DNA from: Trochalopteron elliotii
Lineage: Eukaryota; Chordata; Aves; Passeriformes; Leiothrichidae
Assembly (NCBI GenBank): GCA_024734555.1
Contig: JANPWX010000076.1
Location: 248,001-312,000 of the forward strand
Length of the DNA: 64,000 bases
Direction: 5' to 3'
Below, piece after piece: positions 51,151-62,738 of the stretch (positions are counted from its first letter, which is position 1; each line of letters opens with the position of its first letter). A program made the position numbers and the translations under genes. The notes beneath the pieces were generated by a model. That model saw nothing but the letters and a program-made list of their open reading frames with translations, did no database searches and was not told the origin of the DNA.

Positions 51151-54100
51151 GAACTCACTTCAGGAAAGTGAGCAGGTGTAGCACATCCTATTTATATTCA
51201 ATTTATACTAAGTGTCTGCTACTGGTCATTGCGATGTACAAAATAACAGTCATGATGGACAGCTGAACTAGATAAATATGGCATCGCTTCTTTCCTGTAA
51301 ATTTGTTATTTGTATGAATGAAAAGTAAATATGGAGTGATTGCCATTTTGACATAGTAGAACCTTAAACCAAATTGATTAAAAGAAAATGCAAGGTGCAC
51401 AGTAATGGTCAGGTGATCCCTGGAGCACCATCAAAGAATACTGCAGTGTTCCAGTTTTCCTCTTGATTAAGAGTTCAAGAGTGAAAACTGTTCTTTTTGT
51501 GCTCCTCAAAAGAAGCATATTTTGAAAGAATTATATATTTCTCAGCCTACTTCCACATAATCAGCTCCTAAAAGTATTGTATGTCTTTTTCACTCTAGTA
51601 GTAAGGAATTGACAAGTTTCCTATATTCTTATTGATTTCTTTATCTAAATAATTTTCTTTAAAAGCATTTTTTCTTCAAAGATCCAGATTACTTTTTTGA
51701 AATACTGATGCACTTTGGAAAGGAAAAAAACAATTGAAGAAAAGGACATTGCCAAAATAAATATTGTTATTAGTTCAGGGAGTGTTTTAGTTGCAAAGCA
51801 GTATATACATAATTACATGTTTAAAAAAGACAATATTGAACTTAGAGCACATTATGTTAAAATGCAGGCCAAGGCTATAATAATGTGTTTTAGTAAGGAA
51901 ATTTATAGTTTTCCTTACTGTGTTTACAGAAATAAGTTACAGAAAGAAGTTTTAACATCAGGCAGGAAAGCAAGTTTCCACAGGCAATGACCTACAAGTA
52001 ACGATGCATTTTGGTAGCCAGCACATGTGGTAGTTCTATTAGCTTGGAGATTTCAAGTAAGAATCCCCCAAATCCAGCTGCACACAGGAGCTGTTTAATT
52101 TTGTGTTAGCTACATGTACTTTTTTCCAGCTCAACAAATTGTGCAAATAATTTGGCTAAGTATTAGATGGTTCCTGGCAATTTTAAGTGCTCCAAAGGAC
52201 ATATGCTAAGTAACTTTCTAGTTTGTTTTGCATTCAATGTACTTGAACAATTAAGGAAAAAGAAGAAAGTGGAAAAATAGCTAATAACCAATTCTGATGA
52301 TCAATGTTATTTACAAGTTCTGAGGGCTTGAATTGCTGTAACTGTGTCCTGAGATCACCTTTTGATTTTGATAAGCTTATGACATTGTCCTGTTCCTTCA
52401 TGGTTAATTTGGAATATTCTATGATGGAACTACGCTACGATGTAAATGCTTGTAAATTAGGATTCACTTTGATTAATAATTATCAAAAGAAAACCAAAGC
52501 TTTTTGCTGCTATGTCACTAGAAAATAGTTTTGCTATTAATGTACTAGTTGTTGCTCTGGACAACAGTAGCTATTAGTTTTAAAAGTAGACCTGAGTATC
52601 CACTATATTTTCATTTGATATCCGGATCTGGCAACAGCAAAGCTAAAGCAGAAGGAAACTTGCTGTTGCAGAATTAGGTGCAAACAAAAGCACAATTGTT
52701 TCAAGGAGCATCAAATATGACAATGCATCCATTGAGTTTGTGCAAGCCCACAAAATACAGATGTTTGTACCAGATCACATATCCCAAATCTTTTCTGTAG
52801 CACATTTTGTACAGGAGTGTGTGGTGTGTATGGAATCCTTTCAGTATATGTATTACCTTCCCATTTGCAGGTTCAGACTAGCCCTACTTGTTTTCGTCTT
52901 CTCACCCTCCCCTCAGGAACACCACAGCTAGAAAACTATATTTGTGATGGAAATGTGCTCTCCAATGATGCAAAAGGTCAATAAAATGATGTTTTCCCAA
53001 TCTATTGTCTCTGTTACCTCTGCCTTGATTGGTACACTTGTGATAAGTGGGTTGATAACATTAACTCAGTTTTTCTGCTCCTGCCCTTGTCTGTTGCTCT
53101 TGGGCATCTTTTCTGCTTTGATTTCTGGTCTATTCTACATCATGTCTTTAACATACCCAGTATCATAAAAGGACAGAAGTCTACAGAATATCTATAGAAA
53201 TAAACTTTTTGGGTACAGAAGAAGAGTATAAAATAAAAGTTTCTGCCATCACATGAAATGTGAACATTATCCATAACTAAAGGGCTCTAAAAAAATGCTG
53301 ACGTTATGGATCAGCAACTTGAGCTAACTTCAAGGTTGGCTTTAGTTTCCAAGTTGTCTCTTCTTTGAGCGGAGACACCAGGTTACTTTCAGAAGTCCTT
53401 TCTAATCCAAATTATTCGATGTTTCTCTGTCCTGCCAGTTTATCCTGGCTACTAACATCTACTTGGCTTCCCAAATGACCTATCTGTTAAAACCACTTAT
53501 CTGTAGCCATTTTTGTAATCACAATCTTGTAGGAACATACTCTAGGCTTTATATTTCTGTAACCACCTAAAGAAAACCATGGAAAAAAAAGAAAAGTAAA
53601 GAGGTAGCGCAAAGGTGTTTCCTGTCAGAATTATAGAACAGGAAAATGAAGATCCTAATAATACGCAAGGACAAAAATGTTGGAACTTCAATGAAAGAGG
53701 GTCCCTTCATATTAGGCCTTTATTGGAGATATCTGCTTGGCATATCTTTCACTGCTTCTGTAAAGGCTGTGTTCAAATGGGGATGACAGTAAATATAAGG
53801 ATCAATTCAGGCAGACTTTTTGAAGACTGGGTCTTACATCCACTGAACGTCAGGAAGTCAAAATAAAAACGTCCATCACAACAGTTGCTGTTAGTAGGTC
53901 CTCTCAAGACCAGCATGAGAGCTTGACAAGGAAATGGGCTGACTGAAATATAATAAATATGTATTTACCTGTAGCAGAAGAGGATCTGGAAGTGTGAAGG
54001 TTCTAGGTTATCTACAGAATCTGAAGCAACTCTGGCAGGAGAGAAGGAATGTGGCTGCTCCTCAGTCAGGAAATGCTGGTTGCTTAGCCCCAGCAGCCAA

Positions 54101-56202
54101 GGCCAATAACTGATTTCTATTTTAGTGACCTGCAAGGAATCTACCCTACTGATTTGAAAAATGTGCCCTAAGGCCTCTGCTTCTTCTTTATATTGGTGCT
54201 TATACATTTCAAAGAGCAGTGCTTCAGGGACTGAGTGCTGAGGAAGCTGAAAGAATGATCTGCTAATTTGTGAAGTATCAGAAAGTGCCACTGCAAAGGG
54301 CCTGGAGTCCACTTAGAGAAAAGCTGCCAGGGCTCATCTGAATCACAGACTATTCCACCATATTGCTAACCCGCATAAGGATTGATGATTCCTCTGTGAC
54401 TAAAAGTGAGCAGATCAGACACCACTAGAGCCAGAGACTCACATTATATTCTCCTCATCTCTCCTCAGTGTACGAAAAGGCTAGACAATTACTGACCTCT
54501 TTTGGATAATATGAGCTATGCACACACTTTCAGGGATAGAAGGACAAAATAAAAGCAGTTAGTAGAAGGAAGAGAAAATATACCCTGTTTATGTGCATAT
54601 TTTTTCTGGTAGCACTTTTGGTTCCTTCTTTATGCTACAAAGAGACTTCTGCATAGACATGCAGTAGCACCCAAAAGAAAGGAAGGAAACTTTATTGGAT
54701 ATAGTCACCAGAAAATGTTGAAGAAAGTTCAGTCATTGAAGATAATTGATTAAAGTGACATGAGAGTCAGAAAAAAAGAAAGGCAATTTGTCAGGTTGAT
54801 GAATATCTTACATCCTAAATTTCATCCAAAAGTAAAAAGCCCTAGCAAAATCTGGAAGCCTTCATATCTTCAAAATGATTAGACAATTAGAATAACAGAG
54901 ATTTCTTGGATACAGCATTATCAAAGATTTCACTTGTTCAGAAATAAAATACAGTGGGAAGATGATTTAGGTGCTACCTGGAAATACATGCATGTAGGAT
55001 TTGGGGTAGAGGGAAATAGCGACCACACTCATGATAAGGACAACAGTGATTGTCCATAGAGAGCTGAAAACAATGGGAGCTCTGAAATAGAAAGGGAACA
55101 CTCCTGTACTAGTTAGCTAATGGTTTATTAACTTTCCCAAGAAGATAAGTTAGTTATTTCCCCAGAAAACAAAGTCAGCTGGGGTGGACCTGGTTATGTC
55201 TAACCTGATGAACTGTCTTGGTGTCTAAAACGTGGTGTTTATATGTGCCTATATGCATGAGCCATAGCGAGAAGGTCTCTAGAATGTTTTCACTTCTGAA
55301 CTGAACCTGGCAATAATTTGGGAGAACATCAGTCATCACGCCAGGGAGTTTTCCAGATATTCACTGACACAAAAACATTCACAGGCAGTATTTCACTTTC
55401 TAGTACAGACTCAGCCAGAGAGAAGGATGCATCTTGCCTGTTTTTAATATAACTCCAGTGTAAATGCTACTCTCAACATTGTGATCCTTAATTCTCTGTA
55501 AATGAGAACAGGCACTATTAGAAAGGATTTAACCTAGACTAGTTTGGACATTTACCCTAAAATGAGAAAAAAACACATTTTATTTCTATCTCTTGACTAT
55601 GGATTCTTAGTTCAGATACAAATGTCTGCAATGTTTATCTCTACACATGGTCAGATGTATTTCACACAGAGGAGAAATTACCAAAATGCAATTCTTGGAT
55701 ACAAAACAGAATGGCTGTTACATTATTTTCCTGAAACAGGCAGAAGTGGCTCAAGGATTAGAAGCTAGAAAGCAATTCTTGTTACTGTGACCATAAAATG
55801 ACCAATACTTATTGTATTGATTTCACCGTATTCTTGGAATTTAGCAATGCCATTTCAAATTACAAACATGTTTTCCTTAAACTTGCCAATTGTCTTCTGA
55901 AAATGTCTTGTTTTTCTACAAGTGCCAAGTACAAGCCACACTTGAAAATTTACACAGGCCCCAAGGGAAGCTGATTTCACCTCAATAATATTTCACCTTG
56001 AGAGACAGCTACCAGATAGACTTTTTTGACTGAAGGTCTCTGCAGAGTTTTCTATCCACCTCACATACTTGTTAATTTTTTCATGTCCCAAGTGGGGCAA
56101 ACCAAAAGCCTACATAAGACCAGTTTTATCATAAATGGTGTTTCCCTTTGTCCACTGTACTACTTGCTCTATCAAGGAACTATATTAAGTTTATCTTATA
56201 TT
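51151..56202. other. Intergenic DNA with two weak ORF or exon candidates
   Basis: AT-rich DNA without recognised transposons. Two items are discussed as findings: a 73-codon hydrophobic frame at 52947-53168 (plus) and an open, splice-site-bounded block at 53969-54311 (minus). Nothing else stands out. Confidence 0.5.
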
Positions 56203-56292
56203 TATTTTTACATTATTAAATATTATATTAATTATATTAATTGTATTGTATTACAATTATCAATTATAATACATTATAATTGTATCAATTTA
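56203..56292. repeat. AT-rich palindromic tract
   Basis: Almost pure A/T over about 90 bp with many ATTATAAT, TAATTATA and CAATTATAATAC-type words that pair with one another, so the strand could form hairpins. It is best described as low-complexity DNA. Confidence 0.75.
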
Positions 56293-59099
56293 CTATTTCC
56301 TCAGCTAATAGACCCCTCTTGAAACTACTTTTCCTACTGTGTAAAATGCAATTTCTTTGCCTTTACCAGTTCTCAAAGATTCCTTGGCCCTCCAGGAGTT
56401 TCCCAAGAAGAGCACAATGAATCAAAAACTGCTTCATCTTGTTCCCAAAGTAAACTCAATAGTCTCATATCATAATATATTATCTAAATATTCACTAACT
56501 GACCTTTCTTCTTTTGTGTCCTGTATTCTTAATAATGTTAATCATAGTAAGAATTTCAATAAAATATTTAGGTTCACCAGACTTTCTATAAAACTGTTTT
56601 AATTTTTGTCTCTTGAGAATTTGAAGTCTATCTGAATTTTCTTCTTTCTGATATTACACCTGCGTACATATGCCTCACACTCTCTCAAGTTTTGGAGCAC
56701 AGAAATATGCCTTTTTCTGCTTTGAGTGAGATTTCTTCAATTTTCCAGTCATTGGAGGATATATTTCTTTTATCTTACTATATTTCCCCTTTTCCTCTAC
56801 ATCAATATGTTTTCAGGCATATTCTCAAAGCACAGAGAATATTCCTTATATTTAGAGACAAAATTATGCTGCCTTAAGTACATCATTTAAGGTATTTTGT
56901 GCTGCACAATGAAATAAAGAATAAACCCTTCATATTTCTTCTGTAAGGAAACTATCTGAGACACTCATAATGCACTTGACTTGAATAGTAACATTAACAT
57001 TTTATAGTATATACAGACTGTAACACAGAAGTCTCAAAATACTCAATGGAGAAAATATTGTTTACTATTTTCATGCTTTTAACATGAAATACAACAATAT
57101 TACAAAGTATGGTTTGGGTAGGAAATAGAAGAAAACCCAGAAATTTCAGGCAAAACAAGAAATTGCCATGTGACTGTCAGCCTTTAGGCAAAAAAATCCA
57201 TGAAAAGTAGCTAGGCAGTTTCCTGAGTAATTAATAGGACAAGAATCAAAATACAACCACAGAAATAACAAGCAGAGCATATATTTAGTACCTGTGGAGA
57301 AGGGAAAAATTCTTTTCTACTCTCTCCAGATCTCCTTCTCTTTTACGTTAATTGAGAACAATTGAACTGGATCCATTATAAAATAAAATAAATAGCCAAA
57401 TGTTATCAGGCATGATGAAGAACTTTTGAACAAGAAGTTAGGATATTAGAAAAAGAAGGAAAAATATAAGAATAGATAAATAGAGAAAAGGAGAAAATAA
57501 AAATATTTTAATTAAGAAAAAATTTTAAATAACTAAATCAACATTTAACTAGAGGGGGAAAGATAAGAGCAAGAAAACAAAAATAATTAGAATGTAGCTA
57601 AGGATGCTCTTTGGAATGAAATGCCTAATTTTTCAAAGCTTCTCAGCAAGATCCCTTGTTAAGCTAAAAGAAATTATCATGCACTAAGAGTAAAAAATCT
57701 TCCAGGGGATTAGTATTTGGTTAAAAGACAGAAAGCTAGGCAGAAAGAAATAGACTGAGCTGGCAAGAATCTGTTCTCAGGTCTTTTTTGCTGCTCTTTG
57801 TTTTCGGAAGTTATATGAAATATGGAACAAATAACGAGTTCACAACTGTTGCCAAGTTCACAGATGGCAGAGATGTACTCAGGATCATGAACTCTGAGAC
57901 TGGCTGAATAGGCAATAAACAATTTTCACTAGAAAGTGTTACCAAGCAATTAAGTAGCGTGAAGATGAAAACCATTATCCAGTAAGTGAAAGCCTATGGA
58001 TGTAGGGGAAAAAGAATTCCTAAGCACAAATACAGAAAGGTGTGTCTGAATTTCTTGTTACATTTCAAAGGTCTCAGAGTTGCTTTGAGTGTATCTGTGA
58101 AAACATTATTTAAAGCTCAGCCACAGCTAAGTCAAGCATCATTTGGAATTATTACAGTAAAGGAGGAAAACACAACAAAAACCAGAAAAAACAATACAAA
58201 AAAAAACCCCCAAAAAACCCCTACTGCATCATGCTATGGCATCATGTTTTTCAGGATATCATACGAGTAGGAAAAGCTCAGAAAAAGAGACTGTAGGGAT
58301 GACATGGAAAGAACTCCTATACAAAAGTAGATCAAGAACAGAAAAAGAGGTACTTGAGGAAGGATGTAGTAGTGATCTAGAGTATGAAAAAACTCACCAG
58401 TTTAACTCACAGATTTTAGAAAACATAGCTCCAGTGAGGAATCCATACCCAGTGGGGAGAAAATTTGGAAGATGAATGAGGAAATTAACCATTTGACTGA
58501 GAAATAAAATAGAAGTAAAACAAAAGTTTTTGGGTTTTTTAATCATCAAAATGTGTTTCATTGTCCTACATGTCTTACTTTGGCAAAAGAAAAAGGGAGA
58601 CAAAAAAAGATGAAGAAAATAACCACTCCCTCCAATTACTAAACCTGATTGGTTTCCATTTCATGTAGATTCTTAATAATTAGATAATAAGTAATTATGT
58701 GTTTATGTATGGAATTTATCAGCTAATTTTTTGTGCTACATTCTTTAACAAAAGTTTGGGCTCAAGCAGAGATTGAGGCTTTGAGCCATTTGACTGCCTT
58801 TTTTATTATCTTCCATTTGTATACACATACACATTTTATTTGTTTGATTTTAATGGGTTTATTTGCCTTGTGGGCTTCTTCCCCCTACCTCTTTCTTCCC
58901 CTTCTTTTGTATCTTTTACTTCAAAAGCTTTGCTTGATTTTTCAGGAATGAAAAAATATACAAAGTTGTGAAAAAAGGGAAATGTAACAATTTAATATTC
59001 CTTCAGGATGGAATTGTAGGAGGAATTTTATAGGAGGGCAATTATAAACCTCAGTATGGAGCTTTCTGTCTTTTATGTGTGTAGTAATTTTGCCACTCA
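56293..59099. other. Intergenic DNA, nothing recognised
   Basis: Strongly AT-rich, including an A-rich purine stretch at about 57440-57590 and a short run of A and C homopolymers at 58199-58220. No gene, RNA or mobile element was recognised. Confidence 0.55.
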
Positions 59100-59985
59100 T
59101 TTGGGCCCAGGATCAGGACTGGAACTGGCCCAACCCAAAAAGCAACTAATTGAATTTTTCTGTCAAAAGCTGCAATCCTAAAATCCCCCTTAGTGTGCCA
59201 CTGCTGGATGCAGAAAGCAGTCCAGCTTCAGTGCTCCACACCTCCTCCTTTGAAGTTCCCCAATAATTTAGAGAATAGTGAAACTGCTTCTAAAAAACAA
59301 ATGTGAAGCTGGTCTGGTGCCCGAATTCAAGCCCTGTCTCCACCGTCCATGTGAAACCAGGAAGGTTTTGGCACAGAACAACTCTTCTGGGACTGTGACA
59401 AGATCTGCTCCTGGCCCAGCTACCTCCAACTATCTCAGGTGCCCCTTGGGGGTACTATGCTCTCAGAGCTTCCCACTCTACCCCAGGAGAGAGGCAGAAA
59501 CTCCTCCCCTCCACTGCTGTCTGTTCAAATTCTGATTGTGTCAGAGGGGGTATGAAGGCAGCAATTTCACCCCACAGGACTCAGTGGGCTCCAGGACGCA
59601 GCAGAGGATGTGCCAGGAGCCCTCTGACACCAGCAAACTGGAGAAACTTGGCACATGGTTTATTTCTCATTCAAAATGCCTGGTCTGGGTTGCTCCCTGC
59701 AGAAATCCTGCCATGACCCTTGTTCCAGGTTCTCCACTGCAACCACTTAAACCTCCTTCAAAGCACAACAGCCCATCTGCAAGAGGTCACACCCAGGCAC
59801 TAGGGGAAACATCCAGGAATCAGGAGTATCAGCCCTCTTGGCTTGAGACATTCAAGCTCCCAGCCAAAACACCAATGTAAAGATTACTTGGGTGTGCTTT
59901 CTTTAACTCATGCTGCTCTGTAAACTTTTCCACCAGGGTGGGAGCACAACACCGTGGTCTGGCTTTTGAGACACTTTATCTGCAA
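59100..59985. other. GC-richer block of unknown nature flanking the solo LTR
   Basis: This block of about 890 bp is clearly less AT-rich than the DNA to its left. One plus-strand frame runs from 59278 to 59880 with a single in-frame TGA at 59533-59535, which is unusual for this window. The translation is rich in Pro, Ser and Cys and matches no family I know. The block could be an older retroelement into which the LTR inserted, or unique GC-richer DNA. Confidence 0.35.
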
Positions 59986-59990
59986 GTAGT
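59986..59990. repeat. Target-site duplication, left copy (GTAGT)
   Basis: Five bases directly before the TG of the solo LTR are identical to 60754-60758 directly after its terminal CA. This marks retroviral integration. Confidence 0.9.
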
Positions 59991-60753
59991 TGTCTTGGTT
60001 TGGGAAGACAGGTATCTGCCAGGGAAAGCTGGAATTTCCCTTGGAATGGAGAATATAAACCCCCTCCCTCCAAATTATTATCATTTTGCAATTAAGGGCG
60101 CTCAGGCAAAGATTTGGTAATAGGAATAACAGTTCTTTACTAGGAATACTAAGAATACAAATGTAATAGTGAAAAAAAAAAAAAAAAAAAAAAAAAGGCA
60201 AACAAACAAACAAAAGTTCCAGAAACCCTGACAGAGTCAGAAATACAACCTGATGCCCTGTTGGTCAGGGTGCTGGAAGCAGTCCAAAGTAAGTTCTCCT
60301 GGAGTGACAGATGTAGTTCTGTTGGAGTAGAGATAGTCCTGTAGAAAAGGGTCCAGTGATGGCAAAACGGGTCCAGTCTTCCTCTGGGAACCCAGTGGAA
60401 AACAGGCTGCCTGCTGTTCCTGACTCTCAGTTTTTATCTGGGTAGGAACAGTTGGTGCCTCCCACTGGGTGGAGCATCTCACAATGGGATGATGTAATGT
60501 TTTCAGTAAGGTGGTGAGCCTTAATGTCCCATTAACAGAAGATATCCCCCAGAGGGTGGACAAGTTGTGGAAGAGGTAAGGAATATTGCTCCACCTGGTT
60601 TTAACAGCTGGCTCATTATCAGAAGGCAGCTGCCCCCTCCGCCCTGGAGTTATGAGGAATGGGTTATATAAGAGATAAAGAAAACATTTCTCTAACTGGT
60701 TTCAACAGATGGAAAAACAGAATGAACATTTTCTGGTTACATAACCCAAGACA
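59991..60753 (-). mobile_element. Solo LTR of an endogenous retrovirus (TguLTR5-like)
   Basis: The element is delimited exactly. It begins TGTCTTGG at 59991 and ends CCAAGACA at 60753, a perfect 8-bp terminal inverted repeat, and it is flanked by the 5-bp target-site duplication GTAGT (59986-59990 and 60754-60758). It is 763 bp long with no viral coding sequence, as expected after recombination between two LTRs. I orient it on the minus strand because that strand has a TATA-like AGATAAAAAC near 60438, about 320 bases into the element. The sequence agrees with my memory of the zebra finch TguLTR5 family. Open frames inside it are not genes. Confidence 0.92.
60172..60196 (+). repeat. Poly(A) tract inside the solo LTR
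   Basis: Twenty-five uninterrupted A residues, followed by GGC and an ACAA-type run to about 60213. On the LTR sense (minus) strand this is a T-rich tract. Its length is likely to vary between individuals. Confidence 0.9.
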
Positions 60754-60758
60754 GTAGT
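60754..60758. repeat. Target-site duplication, right copy (GTAGT)
   Basis: Five bases directly after the CA of the solo LTR, identical to the left copy. Perfect preservation of both copies argues for a fairly recent insertion. Confidence 0.9.
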
Positions 60759-62569
60759 GCAGTGGGTTCACTTCAAAGACTGTTTCTGTAGGCAATGGGC
60801 ATTCACACACATGTGTGAACCTCTCTGGGGACAGTAGTAGCATTTCCACTTTCCCACAAAACTCCTGGGCAGGTGCCCCACAGCTGCCTCACAGTTTGCT
60901 CCCTCCTGCTCGTTTCAGCCAAACCGAACCCTTCGGCTGCAAGCAGGAATCAAATGTTCTCTCTGTATTTTGGATGAGTATTTTCAAACACAGCCCACTT
61001 TATAGGAAAGGGAAATTACAATCCTATTGGTGTGTATCAGGAGAAAATTTCACAAGCCTTAATTCAGATGTGGCTAATGGGAATGAATGCTTTGCTCTCC
61101 TCCCTAGCACTGAGGGAGGTTACTTCAGTGCAGAATCCAAGGCTGATCCTTCCCTAAGTCTTTCTGTCTCAGCTCACTCTCAGCAGCTCTTTACTAGTTT
61201 AGGAAATCCAGCTGCCTCACGCAGGGCTCCAAGGCCAGCTCTAGAGACCACTGGCTGTAGTGGATCTGACTCAATCCCCTTCCAGCCCTTAAATCCCTTC
61301 ATGTCAGCTCCCTGAGCAATTATGCACACTTTTAGAATGAGTGAATCCAGAGAATTTTCTCTCTTTTCCTGAGTGCTTGGTGTCACAATGAGGGGAATTT
61401 CAAGCCTTGTCTTCAGTCAGTCTGGAAGAAATATCTTTTTCAAATTAAGGTCAACCCTTGTTTCTGAGGGCAATCGATTCATTAGTGATAGACTAAGTCT
61501 GATACATTTACCCATACTATAAAAATATTAATTCTCATTTTAAAGAATTAGGGAAAATCTGATTATTGATTAATATCTTCCCCTAATTTGAAGAAAAATC
61601 ATTTAGAAAAGCAGCATGATAGCTTTCTCTAGAAAGGCAAGTATACTTTGACCTGGAATTTACTCTTTCTTGACTGGACAGACATTTATTCCAATGAGGA
61701 ACAGAGGAACTACATCTGTAGTGCTCCTTTAGCTGTAACTCTGTTAACAGTAGAAGCTCTGCTTTTCCTGAATAGTTTTTAGCATATTCTTTTCCTTTCC
61801 AAATTCTGGGTTATTTTTGATTATGAAAGAGTACGCTCTGTTTTCAGCAACATGGATTGCTAAGTTGCTACTGTGTTTCAGCCGTCTTCACATGTATTGA
61901 GTTGGATGTCATCTTGTGTTAGATGAGTTTTCAAATGACAAAGATATTGCAGAGAGAACTTGATCATGCATATTAGCACTGAATATGCACTTCTAAGAAC
62001 TGAATGAAAATTGCTGAACTGCTCAGAAATGTTTGTGCCTGACCTTAATGATTTGTATCTATTTTCTCTTCTGAATGAAATGCATACTTAGTATCTAAGA
62101 CTAAACACAAGACACTTTCTTTAACTTGTGTGCAGGATCGAACTTCAATCATTTTAAACAGCTTGAGAAGTCAATTTTATGTCAAAGTACATAATTCACT
62201 GAATATGCACAGAAAGGTGAACTTTACAGAGTTGAAGCAGAACTGCACTGAGCACAAAAAAGGCAAGACAGCCAGGAGAGCTACTTCATTAAATAGCATA
62301 TTACAAGAGCTTCTTATGGCACCAGTGCCACTTGAATTATAACTATATTTTGTCTGAACATATTTTTAGACATAATATCATGGTTTAGACCATGAAGAGA
62401 CTTTTCCCCCAGTCAGGCTGTGAACACTGCTGGGAAAAGGGGAAAGAATTCACATGGAAAATTTCCCTCTAGAAAGTTGTTCCCAGCTTTATCTAGGAAT
62501 GGTATCAAAGAACTTTGCATCTCCTTCACATATCTAAATCACTAATGACACTCTGGATTATCCATGCTG
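60759..62569. other. Intergenic DNA right of the solo LTR, nothing firm recognised
   Basis: The first 550 bases are GC-richer and hold a 166-codon open frame (60815-61315, plus) that begins with GTG and has no ATG near its start, so I do not call it a gene. The remainder is AT-rich unique DNA, with a small 7-bp-arm palindrome around CATGGTTTAGACCATG near 62380-62395. Confidence 0.5.
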
Positions 62570-62738
62570 GGGGGTTTTTTTGGTGTTTTTTTGTTTGTTT
62601 GTTTGTTGTTTTTTTGTTTTGGTTTGGTTTGGTTTGGTTTGGTTTGGTTTTTTTTGGTTTGGTTTGGTTTGGTTGGGTTTGGTTTGGTTTGGTTTGGTTT
62701 TGGTTTTAGTTTTGGTTTTGGTTTTGTTTTGTTTTTTT
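62570..62738 (+). repeat. (GGTTT)n pentanucleotide microsatellite with flanking (GTTT)/(GGTTTT) arms
   Basis: A long G/T-only tract. It starts with a T-rich run and GTTT units at about 62591-62616. The core of GGTTT units spans 62620-62703, interrupted by a T run at about 62647-62655 and a GGTTGGG variant. It ends with GGTTTT-type units. Frames on both strands cross it and give meaningless Gly-Leu-Val-Trp-Phe or Lys-Pro-Asn-Gln-Thr repeats. Confidence 0.95.

Noticed and set aside
60237..60563. 108-codon frame on the minus strand
   Set aside because: It lies wholly within the solo LTR and matches no viral protein.
60815..61315. 166-codon open frame on the plus strand
   Set aside because: It starts at GTG, has no ATG near its beginning, shows no recognisable domain, and lies in GC-richer DNA where long random frames are expected.
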